Assembly (NCBI RefSeq): GCF_027887165.1
Contig: NC_077227.1
Location: 352,490,207-352,554,206, forward strand
Direction of reading: 5' to 3'
DNA from: Monodelphis domestica
Taxonomy: Eukaryota > Chordata > Mammalia > Didelphimorphia > Didelphidae
DNA length: 64,000 bases
The notes beneath the pieces are model-generated. The model saw only the letters and a program-made list of their open reading frames with translations. It ran no database searches and was not told the origin of the DNA. The translations under genes were made by a program, and so were the position numbers. Positions 33,237 to 44,155 of this stretch are shown piece by piece; position 1 is the stretch's first letter; every line of letters begins with the position of its first letter.

Positions 33237-33790
33237 CTGAATTTTAGCACCCTTTATGGAACTGTAACTACAATGGGGTGAGGTGGTAGAACACAGAGGG
33301 GAATGCTTTCTCCACCAGTAGCATTTCTTCACTTGCTGTTCCCAAGCCTTAGTCCTCTGGTTCACAACCCCACTTTCCCCTGTCTGGGTCCCTTGGCAGT
33401 TGAGGGAAGCCGCTGTAGCTGGTTCTTCCATTGGTACAACCTCTACCTACCCATATCCATAGTCACTGGCTGAGCCAAAGGGTACAGGCTGTTTCCCCTT
33501 CATAGGGACAAACTGTCTGACAGACACACAGATCACTGGCTCTCTTGAAAACCATCGGTGGCTCAATGAAGGCTAAAGGCAGGAGGTCTAAGGGGGGACC
33601 ATGAGGCCTTCCCAGATCCCAGATGAGCTGTCCTTTTGCCGCAGCCCAGCCGGTTTCCTCGGTTTCCTCTTCACTGTAACTCTCCTGTATCTGACGGAAT
33701 GGCCTTTCCTCTTGCGGTCCTGATGTCTTCTTGACCTTATTTTCTAAGGTCTTGCTCTCAGATGAGTGGGCTCGTAGGAACACGGGTCCT
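33237..33790. other. Intergenic, no repeat or gene recognised
   Basis: Unique-looking sequence. A 106-codon minus-strand open frame occurs here, but it has no splice context, no family resemblance and an average composition. Confidence 0.35.
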
Positions 33791-33794
33791 CAGA

Positions 33795-34005
33795 ACCCAG
33801 GATCATGGTCTGAGAGGTGAAAGGGCCCTTATAGGGTACCACCAATAGCTTTCATGAGAGCCCGCGATCTCATCAAACTGTTGTACTGTTGAAGAACTGA
33901 GGTCTCACAGAGATGTAAGTGGCTTACAAGGACATAGGCAGTAAGTGCAGAGTCCTCCAACTCCCAAGTCTAGCATTCTGGATACTGTGCCACTCTTGGG
34001 ATGAT
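33795..34005 (-). repeat. MIR-like ancient repeat
   Basis: AGAGGTGAAAGGGCCCTTAT, GAAGAACTGAGGTCTCACAG and AGCATTCTGGATACTGTGCC. Confidence 0.55.
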
Positions 34006-34037
34006 AACCAAAGTGTTGGTTTAAAAAGCTATTTCCT

Positions 34038-34125
34038 GGGGGCAGCTGGGTAGCTCAGTGGATTGACTAAGAGCCAGGCCTAGAGGCGGGAGGTTCTAGG
34101 TTCAAATCTGGCCTCAGATACTTCC
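34038..34125 (+). repeat. SINE1-type SINE, 5' half only
   Basis: Head GGGGCAGCTGGGTAGCTCAG through CAGATACTTCCTGGCTGT, then ends abruptly. Loss of the 3' half must be a later deletion, because insertion starts from the 3' end. Confidence 0.85.
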
Positions 34126-34367
34126 TGGCTGTCCCAGTACCCACATTTTTAATGGAAGGGCTATAGAAGCTAAAAATGCCTTTAAATCACAACATAATGA
34201 AGCTCTAATGGTCAAATTCTATCCAGGAGGTTATGTGTATATGTGTATATAATGTATATATATAAAAATAAATCATATTATATAGATAGACCTTTTCTGT
34301 CAGCAGGTAGAGAGAGGGTTGAGGAGAGGAAAGGGGCAGATTTTTTACAGAAATGTTTGAGCTAGGA

Positions 34368-34558
34368 GGCAGCTAGGTGGCTCAGTAGATTAAGAACCAG
34401 GTCTGGAGATAGGAGGTCCTGGGTTCAAATCTGGCCTCAGACACTCCTAGCTGTGTGACCTCTGGACAAGTCACTTAACCTCCACTGCTTAGCCCTTACC
34501 ACTCTTCTGCCTTGGAGCATTGACTCCAAGTTAGAAGGTAAGGGTTTAAAAAAAAAGA
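34368..34558 (+). repeat. SINE1-type SINE
   Basis: Head GGAGGCAGCTAGGTGGCTCA, GACAAGTCACTTAACCTCCA, tail AAGTTAGAAGGTAAGGG plus A-run. Confidence 0.92.
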
Positions 34559-34644
34559 TAAAGAAATGTTGGATCATTTGGTCCTGAATCTACTTGTTTC
34601 AAGAATCTGCTAAATGAGCACCAACATCTCCCCAAAGATCCAGG

Positions 34645-34888
34645 GGATTCCAACAGGAAGACTCATATTCCTGAGTCTGAATCTGGCCTTAGACACTTAT
34701 TAGCTGTATGACCCTGGGCAAGTCACTTAATCCTGTCTGCCTTAGTTTCCTCAGCTGTCAAATGAGCTGGAGAAGGAAATGGCAAACCATGTCAGTATCT
34801 TTGCTAAGAAAACCCCAAATGTTATGATTTTATGAGTTATGAAGAGTTGGACATGACTGAAACAATTCAACAATTAAAGATCTTCTCT
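34645..34888 (+). repeat. CORE-SINE with RTE/BovB-like tail
   Basis: GACCCTGGGCAAGTCACTTA, GGAGAAGGAAATGGCAAACC and GAAGAGTTGGACATGACTGA. Confidence 0.8.
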
Positions 34889-35349
34889 AGCTCTAAGAGC
34901 TTTTCTAGCTCTTTCTTGTCTCTGTTTCTTTTATGGAGAGTTGGAGAAATGAAGATTTATTTTGCATGAATGAGAAAGTGGATATACCATCTTCACCAAA
35001 AGTCCAACATGCCTTTTTCTGCCTTAGGGGCTGAGAAAAATCTCAACAATCTCTCTCAGCTCCCAGTTTCCCACATGGCTGACCACTGAAAATACCTCAA
35101 GTCACAAAGGAAGGGAGGAAAATACAAATAAGTGTGGTAGGCTGCTGTCTAGTTATGGGATTATTGGGATTGTGAGAAGGTCTTCAAGCCCCAAACATCC
35201 TTCATATCTGCCCCACCTCTCTGAGTTTTGGCTGGAATTCCAACCTTCTATTTTAGCCATTTAGTTCAAAGCCTGGTTGTCAAGAAAGGTTTCTACAAGA
35301 CATCTGAATGTGAATGGTATTTACATACTTTCTAAGGATGTATCTGTTA

Positions 35350-35512
35350 AGGATAATAATAATAATAATTAGTGTTTATACATATTGTACTATAAGATTT
35401 AAAAAGCACTTTACAACTATTATCTCACTTATCCTCACAACTCTGAGAGGTAGGTAGTATCATTATCCCTATTTTACAGAGGTTAAGTGACTTGTCCACT
35501 GCTAGTTAAGTG
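35350..35512 (-). repeat. CORE-SINE with (AAT)n at its end
   Basis: ATAATAATAATAATTAGTGT, AAAAAGCACTTTACAACTAT, CCTATTTTACAGAGGTTAAG. Confidence 0.75.
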
Positions 35513-35739
35513 TTTTGGGGGCTCTCCATTTCCCCATACAGGGCTCGGTCCACAGAGCCACTTTGTTGTCTTGGTAACTGAAGATTACTGAAGGAAGAAG
35601 AAAGACAAAAGTAAGAGTTCTAAAGACCAACGAGACAGCTTGGAATGGCTGAAGAAGAATCAGATAGGGATCAAGAAACTTAAGCAAATCTCTGTAAAAT
35701 AAAAGTTGGATCTTGAAGCATCTAGTTTAACCTTTTTAG

Positions 35740-35965
35740 AGGCAATCCACTGGTACAGTGGATAGAGCATAGGACCAGGAGTCAGGAAGATCCAAGTTCA
35801 AATCCACCTTTACTGGGTGATCCTGAGCAAGTCCCTTAACCCCTTTTATCTCAGTTTCCTCATCTGTCAAATGGCATGGAGAAGGAAAAGGCAAACCACT
35901 CCAGTATCTTTGCCAAGAAAACCCAAAAATGGAATCACAAAGTACTAGAGACAACAGAATTAAAA
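35740..35965 (+). repeat. CORE-SINE with RTE/BovB-like tail
   Basis: GGACCAGGAGTCAGGAAGAT, CCTCATCTGTCAAATGGCAT and CCACTCCAGTATCTTTGCCA. Confidence 0.8.
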
Positions 35966-35979
35966 AATCACTCTCTATT

Positions 35980-36178
35980 TGACCGAACTGGAAAGGGTTT
36001 CAAGTAACATTAAGTCCAACCCCTTCATTTTCAAAATAAGGAAACCAGGGCCAGGTGAGTCACAGGAGTTAGTGAAATGACCATATTTTTCAGGGGGATT
36101 TACATCTTTACTGGGACAGTCACAGGTTTTAGAATTGGAATGGGTCTTTGAGATCATCTCATCTTAACCTGGCACCTG
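35980..36178 (-). repeat. MIR-like ancient repeat fragments
   Basis: AGTCCAACCCCTTCATTTTC and, further on, GAATTGGAATGGGTCTTTGA followed by GATCATCTCATC. Confidence 0.45.
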
Positions 36179-36179
36179 C

Positions 36180-36315
36180 AAGATTTAAAAAATCATCTAT
36201 TATGCTACAACAGGAGTGGTTTCTTGTGCCATCCTATGTATTTTAAGCATGATTCTGAGATGGCGTCACCAGCCTGATAAGGGGCTCCATGACATGGAAA
36301 AGGTGAAGAACTCTA
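36180..36315. mobile_element. hAT-like MITE fragment
   Basis: GATGGCGTCACCAGCCTGAT, GGGGCTCCATGACATGG and GGTGAAGAACTCT match the right half of the MITE family at 2084. Confidence 0.45.
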
Positions 36316-36319
36316 ATCT

Positions 36320-36455
36320 AAACCAATGATTTCATGATACAGATGAGGATATGGAGGCCCAGTGAGGCCCAGAGAGGGTGAGCATCTTGCCAAACTATTA
36401 AGTGGCAGAATGAGGATTCTAACCCAGCTCTCTGGCTCCTCGTCTAATTTTCTTC
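36320..36455 (-). repeat. MIR-like fragment
   Basis: ATACAGATGAGGATATGGAG, GGCCCAGAGAGGGTGAGCAT and ATGAGGATTCTAACCCAGCT. Confidence 0.55.
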
Positions 36456-36469
36456 CCCATTCTACATCG

Positions 36470-37100
36470 TCACTAATCCAAAGGTCCAAGGTTCTAGTGA
36501 CAGATTTCAGACACTTGAGAGATAGTACCCAGGTACTTTTGGTCAAGGGAGACTTCCCAGGGCCCCTCAAAACCATACTGCCTGTGCAAGAGTCCAGCCA
36601 CCAGGATGAGCACAAAGTGCTCAGTAAACTTCTTGACTAAGAGCCTCATTGGCCAGGGAAACATCTAGCACCAGGCCTAGCCTGGGAAGGGAGATCTCCA
36701 CCAGGCCCCAAAGGTTGGCAGTGAGTTTGCTGTGCAAAAGGTATTCAAGCCAGCCAGCTACCTCCTTGCATTTATTTGAACTCGCTTTTCTTTCCTCCCC
36801 ACATGCTTTCAAAAAACAGCTGAATGGCTTCAGTCTTCAGACTTATTCCTGGCCAACACCTCCCCCACCCACGCACCTCCCCCCTTCACTAGCACTGAAG
36901 CCAAATTGCAGAAAGAGGGAGAACAGAGCCATGGGGACCAGCTGTGTTTCTCCCCCTCTCTGGCCCCTGACTGTTCTGACCCTTCCCTCCTTCAACAGTT
37001 CAAAACAGGGTGTGTATGGAGGGAGAGGATGGAGTGGGCTAACTGGGAGTTAGACTCACTGATCTCCCCATTCCCTGCCACATCCTCCTAAAAAACTACA
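36470..37100. other. Intergenic, no repeat or gene recognised
   Basis: Unique-looking, GC-richer sequence. A 134-codon plus-strand frame (36649-37053) is present but shows no domain, no splice context and a low-complexity Pro/Ser/Thr bias. Confidence 0.35.
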
Positions 37101-37104
37101 CGAG

Positions 37105-37232
37105 TGCCCAAATAGTATGGAGAACAGAACATTGGCCTGGGACCCAGAAGGCTTGGGTTCTAGATAGTTGGGCACTATGTCTCTATGTGACTTTGGGCAA
37201 ATCAGCTTCTTAGTTCTCAGTTTCCTCTTCTA
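37105..37232 (+). repeat. CORE-SINE (MIR-like)
   Basis: GACCCAGAAGGCTTGGGTTC, GACTTTGGGCAAATCAGCTT and CTCAGTTTCCTC. Confidence 0.6.
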
Positions 37233-37234
37233 GG

Positions 37235-37402
37235 CGTTGGCCTCCATAAGCATAATATTCTACATTCCATTTTCTAAGCCTCTTCTGACTGTTTGATGTT
37301 CCAAGATTCCTTCTACCTATATTGTTCTATGCTCTACGTTTTAAGATTCTTTCCAGCTCCAAAATTCTATTTGTAGGTCTTTTCTGGCTCTAGTCTATGG
37401 TG
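37235..37402 (+). repeat. Degenerate array of SINE-tail motifs (array 3)
   Basis: AATATTCTACATTCCATTTT, GATGTTCCAAGATTCCTTCT, TTTTAAGATTCTTTCCAGCT and GGTCTTTTCTGGCTCTAG repeat about every 30-35 bp directly after a CORE-SINE body. Confidence 0.6.
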
Positions 37403-37479
37403 GGGAAGAGAAAGGAGTGTTGTCTAAATCCTCCTGCCTAAAATTAAACCCGTTTTGCTCAGTAGTTCTAGTTACATAA

Positions 37480-37790
37480 ATATTCAGGGCAACTGTACGG
37501 GTCAGAGATTATTATCCCTACTTTAGAGATGTGATCAACATCGGAGGGTGTGATTCATTCAGGGGCAGAGCTACAAAGAGCGGCAGTCTGCTTTTCCACC
37601 TATATTTCTCCTCTTCCTAATCATAGAGTCAGAGACGATATAGAGGTGGAAAGGGCATTAGAGACCATCTAGACCAACTCCATTTTAGAGACAGATAAGA
37701 AGAGGTCCTGAAAGGCTGAATCTTACCCAAGGTCACAAATGGTGGAGCTAAGCCTCAAACTTCAAATCCAGAGCTCTTTTCACAAGCTGA
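37480..37790 (-). repeat. CORE-SINE and MIR-like fragments
   Basis: 37480-37600 is a weak CORE-SINE; 37620-37785 has TCATAGAGTCAGAGACGATA, CATTTTAGAGACAGATAAGA and ACCCAAGGTCACAAATGG. Confidence 0.55.
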
Positions 37791-37799
37791 ATGGAGTCA

Positions 37800-38760
37800 C
37801 AACCTTGCTGTTAAGAGCCTACAACTACTCAGGCCAGGCGTTAAGGGCTTCTTATTCTCTCCCAAAGGGCCTTCAGTCCTAGAGCCATCAGTGATCACTA
37901 ACTCTCAAAAGGCTTAATCTGGAAAATTCTTGTGAAAAGGAAGTACAAGTGGCCTTAACTGCTGCCCTGTCCCCTGCCCCAGCTTCCAACCCCCACCTGG
38001 TAATGAGAGGCCAGAAATGCCACAGCCATGCTGACAGCACATCCCTCTAGCCACCTTTCTGATCCCTCCTAAGCCTCCAGGGTCAGAACCAGCCCAAGGG
38101 GGCCTGGCCTCCCCTTTCCCACAAGAGGGTGGGCCCCATTTCCTTGGTGAGACTCTCCCAGGTTCTAAATGGGAGGACACTCCCCAGAAATTACAGGCCC
38201 AGCATGACAGAGGAGTCATTCGAATTGGGAGGGTGGCGCTGGGTGAGGGCTGGGATGCAGAGAACAGCCTCCTTCTTCCCCCAAACCACACAGGCCTAAG
38301 GCTCATTTGCCAGCAGAAAGAGGAGGAAGGATGTGCCCAGGCTTCAGCGCTTCACTATTTTCCAGACACAGAGCAAAAAAAGGTGGTTTCCTCCTTCTAT
38401 ATCCAGGATGAGGCTGGCACCCAGAGGGTTAGTCCCAGCCACACAGTGACTGAGCAGTCCAGCTGATGGCTGAGCTGGCAAGAGATTCGCCACATCACAA
38501 GGGGTGTGATTCTGCACAAGACCCACAGGAGGACTGAATACAACTGTACAGGAATCATTCTGTTCCAAGCTTCAAGCCATCAAAACTGCCAACCCCCATC
38601 CAAAAGGAGAGGATAAATCCTCAGACTTCAGGGCCAAAAACTAGAGAGAATTTAAATGACTACAATCTAGACAAAAAAACATTTTTATGAAGAAATGGTA
38701 TGGTAGCCAAGGATCTCACACATTTCTCCAGCAGAAAAGGGTTAAAAGTTGATTGAGGGA
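37800..38760. other. Intergenic, 0.96 kb without recognised repeats
   Basis: Unique-looking, moderately GC-rich sequence with open frames of 70-130 codons on both strands and no recognisable protein. Possible regulatory DNA 5 kb beyond the ATOX1 3' end; not supported further. Confidence 0.3.
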
Positions 38761-38762
38761 GT

Positions 38763-38965
38763 TGGGATGCTGGGTGGCTCAGTAGATTGAGAGCCAGGCC
38801 TAAAGATGGGATGTCCTGGATTCAAATCTGACCTCAGACACTTCCTAGCTGTGTGACCCTGGGCAAGTCACTTAACCCCTATTGCCTAGCCCTTGCTGCT
38901 CTTCTGCCTTGGAACTAATATGTAGTATTGGTTCTAAGACAGAAGGTAAGGGTTAAAAAAAAAAA
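38763..38965 (+). repeat. SINE1-type SINE, full length
   Basis: Head GGATGCTGGGTGGCTCAGTA, GACCCTGGGCAAGTCACTTA, tail TTCTAAGACAGAAGGTAAGG. Confidence 0.93.
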
Positions 38966-38984
38966 GTAACAAAAATATCCACAC

Positions 38985-39212
38985 AGGTTGCAACAAGCTT
39001 GCAAAACACTTACACACGTTATCTCATCTAAGCCTCCCAAGAACCTATAAGGTGAATGCTTCAGGTACCACTGTCACCATTTTAAAAGTGAGGAAGCTGA
39101 GATTCAGAGGAATGAAATGGTTTGGCCGTGGTTACACAACTAGTGTCATAGTCCACATCTGAACCAACTTGCCTTCCTTGACTGCAAGTCCAGCACTCCA
39201 TCCAACTTTTCC
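38985..39212 (-). repeat. CORE-SINE
   Basis: CAAGCTTGCAAAACACTTAC, GTGAGGAAGCTGAGATTCAG and GTCCAGCACTCCATCCAAC. Confidence 0.7.
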
Positions 39213-39499
39213 ATACTGATTACTGCAAAGTCCCACAACTGGGTTCAAAAAGTCAACTACAAAAAAAGTAAAATGCAGGACGATTCTACCATAGTTTGTG
39301 TGGGAAAAAAACCAAAAACCAGCAAAGAGAAGGGTTTTGGACTTCAAACTGCCTATGAACCTATAACGTATGACACGGTACACCAAAAAGCCCATGCAAC
39401 CTCAGGCTGTAATGAGAAGCACAGTGACCAGTGAGGGAGATGCCCACACCCGGCCACATCTGGAGTTCTATGTTCACTTCTAGGCCCATTTTAGGAAGG

Positions 39500-39960
39500 A
39501 CAAAAGCAAACTGCAGCAGAGGAATGTAAGGGGACTCAAAACCAAGCCAACATTGTCAAAGGAACTGTGAATGTTAGCCTGGAGAAGAGAAAGCTTAGGA
39601 GAAACTTTGTACAGTTGGATTTAAAGTACTTTAAGAGCTGTCATATGAAAGAATGATTAGATTAGGCTTATTCTGTAAGACCCCAGAAAGGGATGGATGG
39701 AATAAGACCAATAGGTGAAAGTTGCTGGAGATGTTAGCTTAATATAAGGGGGGAAATTTTTTAACATTTAGAGATCCCTAAAAGTGGAATGTGCCACTTC
39801 AGGATTAGTGAGTTCTTCAGAAGTCTTCAAGCAGAAACTGATTACTATTTGTCAAGGACATTGAAGAGAGGATTTTTGCTCACATACATATTGGACTAAA
39901 TAGTTTTTGAGTTTCCTTTTAACTGAGGTTCCATGTAGTCTTTTTTCCAATGATGTGAGA
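39500..39960 (+). repeat. CR1/L3-like LINE 3' fragment
   Basis: GTTAGCCTGGAGAAGAGAAA, GTACTTTAAGAGCTGTCATA, AAAAGTGGAATGTGCCACTT, TCTTCAAGCAGAAACTG and TTGGACTAAATAG follow the sense order of CR1/L3 LINE ends. Confidence 0.65.
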
Positions 39961-40170
39961 CATAAGGAGTAGAACCCAGGTCTGTTTTAGAGTTGGATAG
40001 ATAAATTACAAAGGAGAAAATCTGGGATTACATGAAACTGAAGGCTTCTGTATAAACAAAATGAACACATCTAGGATAAAAAGGTATGTGGCCAAAAGGG
40101 GGGAAAAGTTTACATCAAATTTTGTAGAAAAAGCTCGGTATCTAAGATATATAAACAACTAACAGGTATA

Positions 40171-40235
40171 CAGAGTGTTCCAAAAGTGTTAGTGTCGTTT
40201 CCTGAAACTGCATTAAGATTTTCTGAAGATGTCAA
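40171..40235. mobile_element. Short mariner-like terminal-repeat piece inside L1
   Basis: After a TA dinucleotide comes CAGAGTGTTCCAAAAGTGTT with AGTGTCGTTT, then AAACTGCATTAAGATTTTC. This resembles two inward-facing Tc1/mariner ends and interrupts an otherwise L1-like sequence. Arms match at about 11 of 16 positions. Confidence 0.35.
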
Positions 40236-41007
40236 GTTAAAAAACCAAAAGTAATTTCCTAATGAATATGTGATCAAAGGATAGAAAAAAATAAATCTCA
40301 AGTCTTGCGAACAATGAATAGTCATGTGAAAGAAGGCTTCAAATCATGAAAAGAAATACAAATTTCACTTGAGGGCCAGTTGGCAAAGATGGCAAAAGAT
40401 AAGAATAGTCAATGCTAGAGAGGCTGTGGGGAAATGAGCATACTAGTGCATTATTGGTGGAACTATGATTTAATGCAACTATTTTGGAATTATACAAATA
40501 AAGTGATAAAGACCTAAAGATTCCCCATCTAGGCAAATACCTCAGAGGTCACTGATAAAAAGAAAATTCCCATATATATCAAAATATTTATAACAGAACT
40601 TTTTGTGATTGTAAGGAACTGGAAACAAATTAGATGTCCAATGAATGGGAAAACATTAAACAAATTATGGTATGTGAATTAATGGAATATTTCTATGTTG
40701 TAAAAAATGATGACTATGACGAATAAAAAAAGAAGCATGGAAAGATTTAACTGAACTGATAAAGTGTTAAATAAAGTAAAAAATATACCACAAAAGAAAA
40801 TAATAATCACAAAACAACTGAAAGTGAGTGTTATAAAATTACAAAGAACAAGCATGGTCCCAAATTAGAGATATATGAGACTATAACTTCCCCCACTTTG
40901 TAGAGATGGGCAGTCTATGGATGTGGAACATCACATATAATTGTAGATTTTTTTCAATGTATTGATCAGTTTTGCTGATTTTTTTTCTTATTCTATTTTT
41001 TTTCTAT

Positions 41008-41148
41008 TTGAATAAGTTTATTTAGTCAATTTATAACATTATTCCTTGGTTACAATAATCACATTATTTCCCTCCCTCCCCTCCACCCACTCTTCCCGCA
41101 GCCAACTCGCAATTTCATTGGGTATTACTTTGTGTCCTTGATCGTCTT
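41008..41148 (-). mobile_element. L1 3' UTR fragment, antisense
   Basis: GTCAATTTATAACATTATTC, CTTGGTTACAATAATCACAT and ATTTCATTGGGTATTACTTT are the reverse complement of the L1 3' end seen at 19145-19265. Confidence 0.8.
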
Positions 41149-41409
41149 CTTTTTAAAAAGTATACTTTATTCATGGAATGACCTTGTTATCTGGAGAAAT
41201 GGAGAGATATAAGGAGAAATTTAGACAAGATCAATAAAAATTGATTTTTTAAAAAGCGTTGGATGAATAAATTCCTATATTATTTAACCTGGAGAGATGT
41301 CTGCTGCAGGGATGCTGACCCTCTGGGGTAAAGAAGCTACAAAAGAAACCATAGAAGTTCTTGTACTTAAATATATATCATTAAGCACTTATCAAGGGAT
41401 GGACTTGAA

Positions 41410-41588
41410 ACAGCTAGGTGGCTCAGCAGAGGCCTGGAGATGGGAGGTCCTAGGTTCAAATCTGACCTCAGACCCTGGAAAAGTCATTTAATCCCCAATG
41501 CCTAGCTCTTACCACTCTTCTGTCTTGGAACAGATAATCAGTATGGATTTGAAGACATATAGTAAGAGGTGGGTTTTTTTTTTTAAAG
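41410..41588 (+). repeat. SINE1-type SINE
   Basis: Head ACAGCTAGGTGGCTCAGCAG, CATTTAATCCCCAATGCCTA, then ATAGTAAGAGGTGGG as a diverged tail. Confidence 0.88.
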
Positions 41589-41699
41589 AAACAGAGAGAA
41601 ATGGGCCTGAAACAGTTACTTCTAGCTGATAAAATGCTTGTCTCTTTTACTAGACCTTTAGTTTATCTATCTGTCTACTGGGTCTAGAGATGTTGCTCA

Positions 41700-41890
41700 T
41701 AACAGGCAGAACAATGGAGAAAAATGCACTGGCTCTAGTGTCAGAGGATGTAGGTTCAAATGCCACCTCTGACACTTGTCATCTGTGTTTGGGCAAAATA
41801 TTTAACCTCCCTGGGCCTCAGTTTCTTCATCTGTAAAATGAAGGGTTGAACTAAATGGCTCTTCCAACTCCTGATCTTATGAAAATGAGA
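41700..41890 (+). repeat. CORE-SINE (MIR-like)
   Basis: TAGGTTCAAATGCCACCTCT, CTGGGCCTCAGTTTCTTCAT and CTGTAAAATGAAGGGTTGAA. Confidence 0.75.
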
Positions 41891-42029
41891 GGGTTAAAGA
41901 CTAGATATGGCTCATAGACTTAGGACTATATACTAAGAAAGGGACTGTATTAGCTCTCTAGAATCCTTTCCAGCTCTACAGTGACACAATGGCATGATCT
42001 ATTTTCTCTCTAGCTCAAGGCTTAGATGA

Positions 42030-42325
42030 TCAAGCTCATGCTAGTTACAGAAATACCCATGACCCACCCAGGACCTGGGGGAGTAGAGCCAAGGGATAGT
42101 GAAAGGAAACCAGATCTTTTCTGAAGGGACAGATGGAACAGAGGGGATGAAGGCAACAGATCAAAGAAAGGATCTTGAATGACCACCAGCTGGAGATGCC
42201 AAGGCCAATGTCTCTTCTGTCCCAGGATACCTCCTGAATGAAACTGGTACCCCAGTCAGCAAAGTGGAAAAATACCATCATCTCTGCGGATAATTCACTG
42301 AAACAACTGTTCTACAGGACCTCTG
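42030..42325. other. Intergenic, no repeat or gene recognised
   Basis: Unique-looking sequence between old repeats; nothing coding supported. Confidence 0.3.
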
Positions 42326-42329
42326 GAAA

Positions 42330-42595
42330 CTTCTCTGGGGCCAAGCTATAGGATCCTGCCCCCTGGTGACCAAGAGGACTATCTTGTGGAAGAAAGAGCC
42401 TAATGGTGGGGAAGTTACAAGGAGGCAGATTTCTGCTCCATATAAAAATTTCCTAACAATCCAAATTGTCCAGCAACTAAATGGATTTCCTTGGGAAGTA
42501 GTGAGCACACCATCAATGGGAATGTTCAAGCAGAGGATGGGTTATCAGTTGGTGGAATGTTGTAGGAAGGATTTCCGCTTAGACAGGGGTTATGA
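42330..42595 (+). repeat. CR1/L3-like LINE fragment
   Basis: AAATTTCCTAACAATCCAAA, GGGAAGTAGTGAGCACACCA and ATGTTCAAGCAGAGGATGGG follow the sense order of this LINE end. Confidence 0.55.
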
Positions 42596-42669
42596 TAGAT
42601 GCCCTCTTGGGATGCCCAGCTCCGGATTCTATGAACCTAAGGCTGAGGGCTTAAGGTTTTTAAAATAAG

Positions 42670-43075
42670 GCATTAGCCAGGGAAGAATCTGAACAGTACT
42701 TCAGGGCCCTGCTTAAATCCTGCCCTCCCCTCACACACACATAAAGCATTCCCTGATGATCCCAGCCCAACAGTCTCTTGCTATTCTGGGCTCCTATATT
42801 TATAATCTAAACCCATAATGCTCAGTAACTACTTATTGTTCTGAATGTTTACCTTATTGGCTTGGCTATATACCCACTTTTGCCTCAAATATGACATGTA
42901 AACGCAAATGTGGTTTTCAATCAGTAAATATTCTTCTTCTTTCTAAGTCTAGTATGTATGTATTTTTTTGTATTTCTATGAGCAGCTTGAGGGCAGAGCT
43001 TCCGGCGTCTCCTGCTTTCTGTATCTCCTCTTACTCCCAGTACCCATCACAGGCGGTGCTTAATACCAGCTGACC
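42670..43075 (+). repeat. Probable L2 LINE 3' end, diverged
   Basis: ATAAAGCATTCCCTGATGAT, AGCAGCTTGAGGGCAGAGCT and CCCATCACAGGCGGTGCTTA are the recognisable parts. Confidence 0.45.
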
Positions 43076-43319
43076 TCTTTGCTTTCAAAGGGATGGCTAT
43101 ACATATCATAGCCCTCCGTGTATTGGCAGGAACCTCTTCTCCTCTCTTGTCTTTCATACTGCGGAGATAATTCCTTCATATTGGGGTCATCTCATCAAGG
43201 AGAGGAAAAAGTTCCTGAAGCCCAAGAGGAGAATGTCACCCAAATGAAGCCGGGGGAAGAATCGAGTTACTTCACTAGACTGGATGAACGTTTCAGAGCT
43301 ATCAGGAGCAGATCAGCTT

Positions 43320-43509
43320 AGGGGGTTCAGCAGATTGAGAGCCAGGCCCAGAAATGGGAGGTCCTGGGTTCAAATGTGGCCTCAGATACTGTGTGACCCT
43401 GGGCAAGTCACTTAACTCCTATTGCCTAGCCCTTACCTCTTCTCTGCTTTGGAACCAATACACAGTATTAATTCTAAGACAGAAGGTAAAGGTTTAAAAA
43501 AATAAAAAG
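43320..43509 (+). repeat. SINE1-type SINE
   Basis: GTTCAGCAGATTGAGAGCCA, GACCCTGGGCAAGTCACTTA, tail TTCTAAGACAGAAGGTAAAG plus A-run. Confidence 0.93.
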
Positions 43510-43957
43510 AATTATCAGGGCCAATTTCAGAGAGCCACTAGCTACTATAATATGATTTTGACTGGCTGTTCCAGACAGATACAAAAATCTAGCTCTCTGT
43601 CCCACTGTATGTTCATGCTATGATATTCTCTGTGGTTTCTGGTTTCAGGAATAATCCTACCATTTGGTCTATACAATCCAACCCAAAATATCCCCTGGTG
43701 GCAGCTACTGGGCATATTACTAAGAAAAACAGAATGTCTCCTAATGACATTTTTTTTTTTGCTGCTAGTAGCAACAAAGCCCCTGAAGCAATCGCAAAAA
43801 TCACTCTCTCTGTATTTCCCTGGAAAATCCTTCGCTAAAGGGGCAGAATCCCTCCCTCCACAAAGGGCTTCTGCAATGGCAGAAGGCCTGAAATCCCACA
43901 ATTTCTGTTGCTGAGGGCAGCCTGCAGCGAACCAAAGATACAGAGAAGAACTCATTC
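43510..43957. other. Downstream flank of ATOX1, no repeat recognised
   Basis: Unique-looking sequence just past the ATOX1 poly(A) signal. A 139-codon minus frame (43545-43964) overlaps a 161-codon one; neither has a recognisable product. Confidence 0.35.
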
Positions 43958-44155
43958 CCAGCAAAAACCAGCTCCATTTTATTAGAGGGTGGCAAAGAAA
44001 GAGGGACAGGGAGCTGAAGGGCTCCCCTGGAACACTGTGGGCTCCCAGTCACTGATGCACTCCTTCCTCTCTTTCCTTTCCCCGCCCAGGTCTCCCCTCC
44101 TTCCCACAGCTGGCCAGAATGGGAGGTGGTCCTGGGGAACTTGCCATTCCAGCTC
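43958..44155 (-). other. ATOX1: ATOX1 last exon (3' UTR)
   Basis: On the minus strand a good acceptor (CTTCCTCTGCTTTGCAG|GAG) opens a repeat-free stretch that ends in CTCTAATAAAATGG. The position fits the non-coding fourth exon of mammalian ATOX1, downstream of the donor that follows the stop codon in exon 3. The cleavage site is not visible; it is placed about 20 nt past the AATAAA signal. Open frames crossing this interval on either strand are chance frames. Confidence 0.8.
43978..43983 (-). terminator. ATOX1: ATOX1 polyadenylation signal AATAAA
   Basis: TTTATT on the plus strand is AATAAA on the sense strand, followed 20-30 nt later by a GGTTTTTGCTGGGAATG stretch that can act as a GU-rich downstream element. 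Confidence 0.75.

Larger units (their letters stand above)
39990..41262 (+). mobile_element. L1 LINE 3' part (ORF2 end and 3' UTR), broken
   Basis: ATCTGGGATTACATGAAACT, AGCATACTAGTGCATTATTG, AAGGAACTGGAAACAAATTA, GTTTTGCTGATTTTTTTTC, then ATAAGGAGAAATTTAGACAA and CAATAAAAATTG at the end. Interrupted by a mariner-like piece near 40171 and by a minus-strand L1 at about 41008-41148. Many stops; decayed. Confidence 0.75.

Noticed and set aside
36649..37053. 134-codon plus-strand frame
   Set aside because: No splice sites, homology or domain; biased composition in a GC-richer intergenic block.
37914..38306. 130-codon minus-strand frame
   Set aside because: No recognisable product or gene context; similar-sized frames occur on the other strand.
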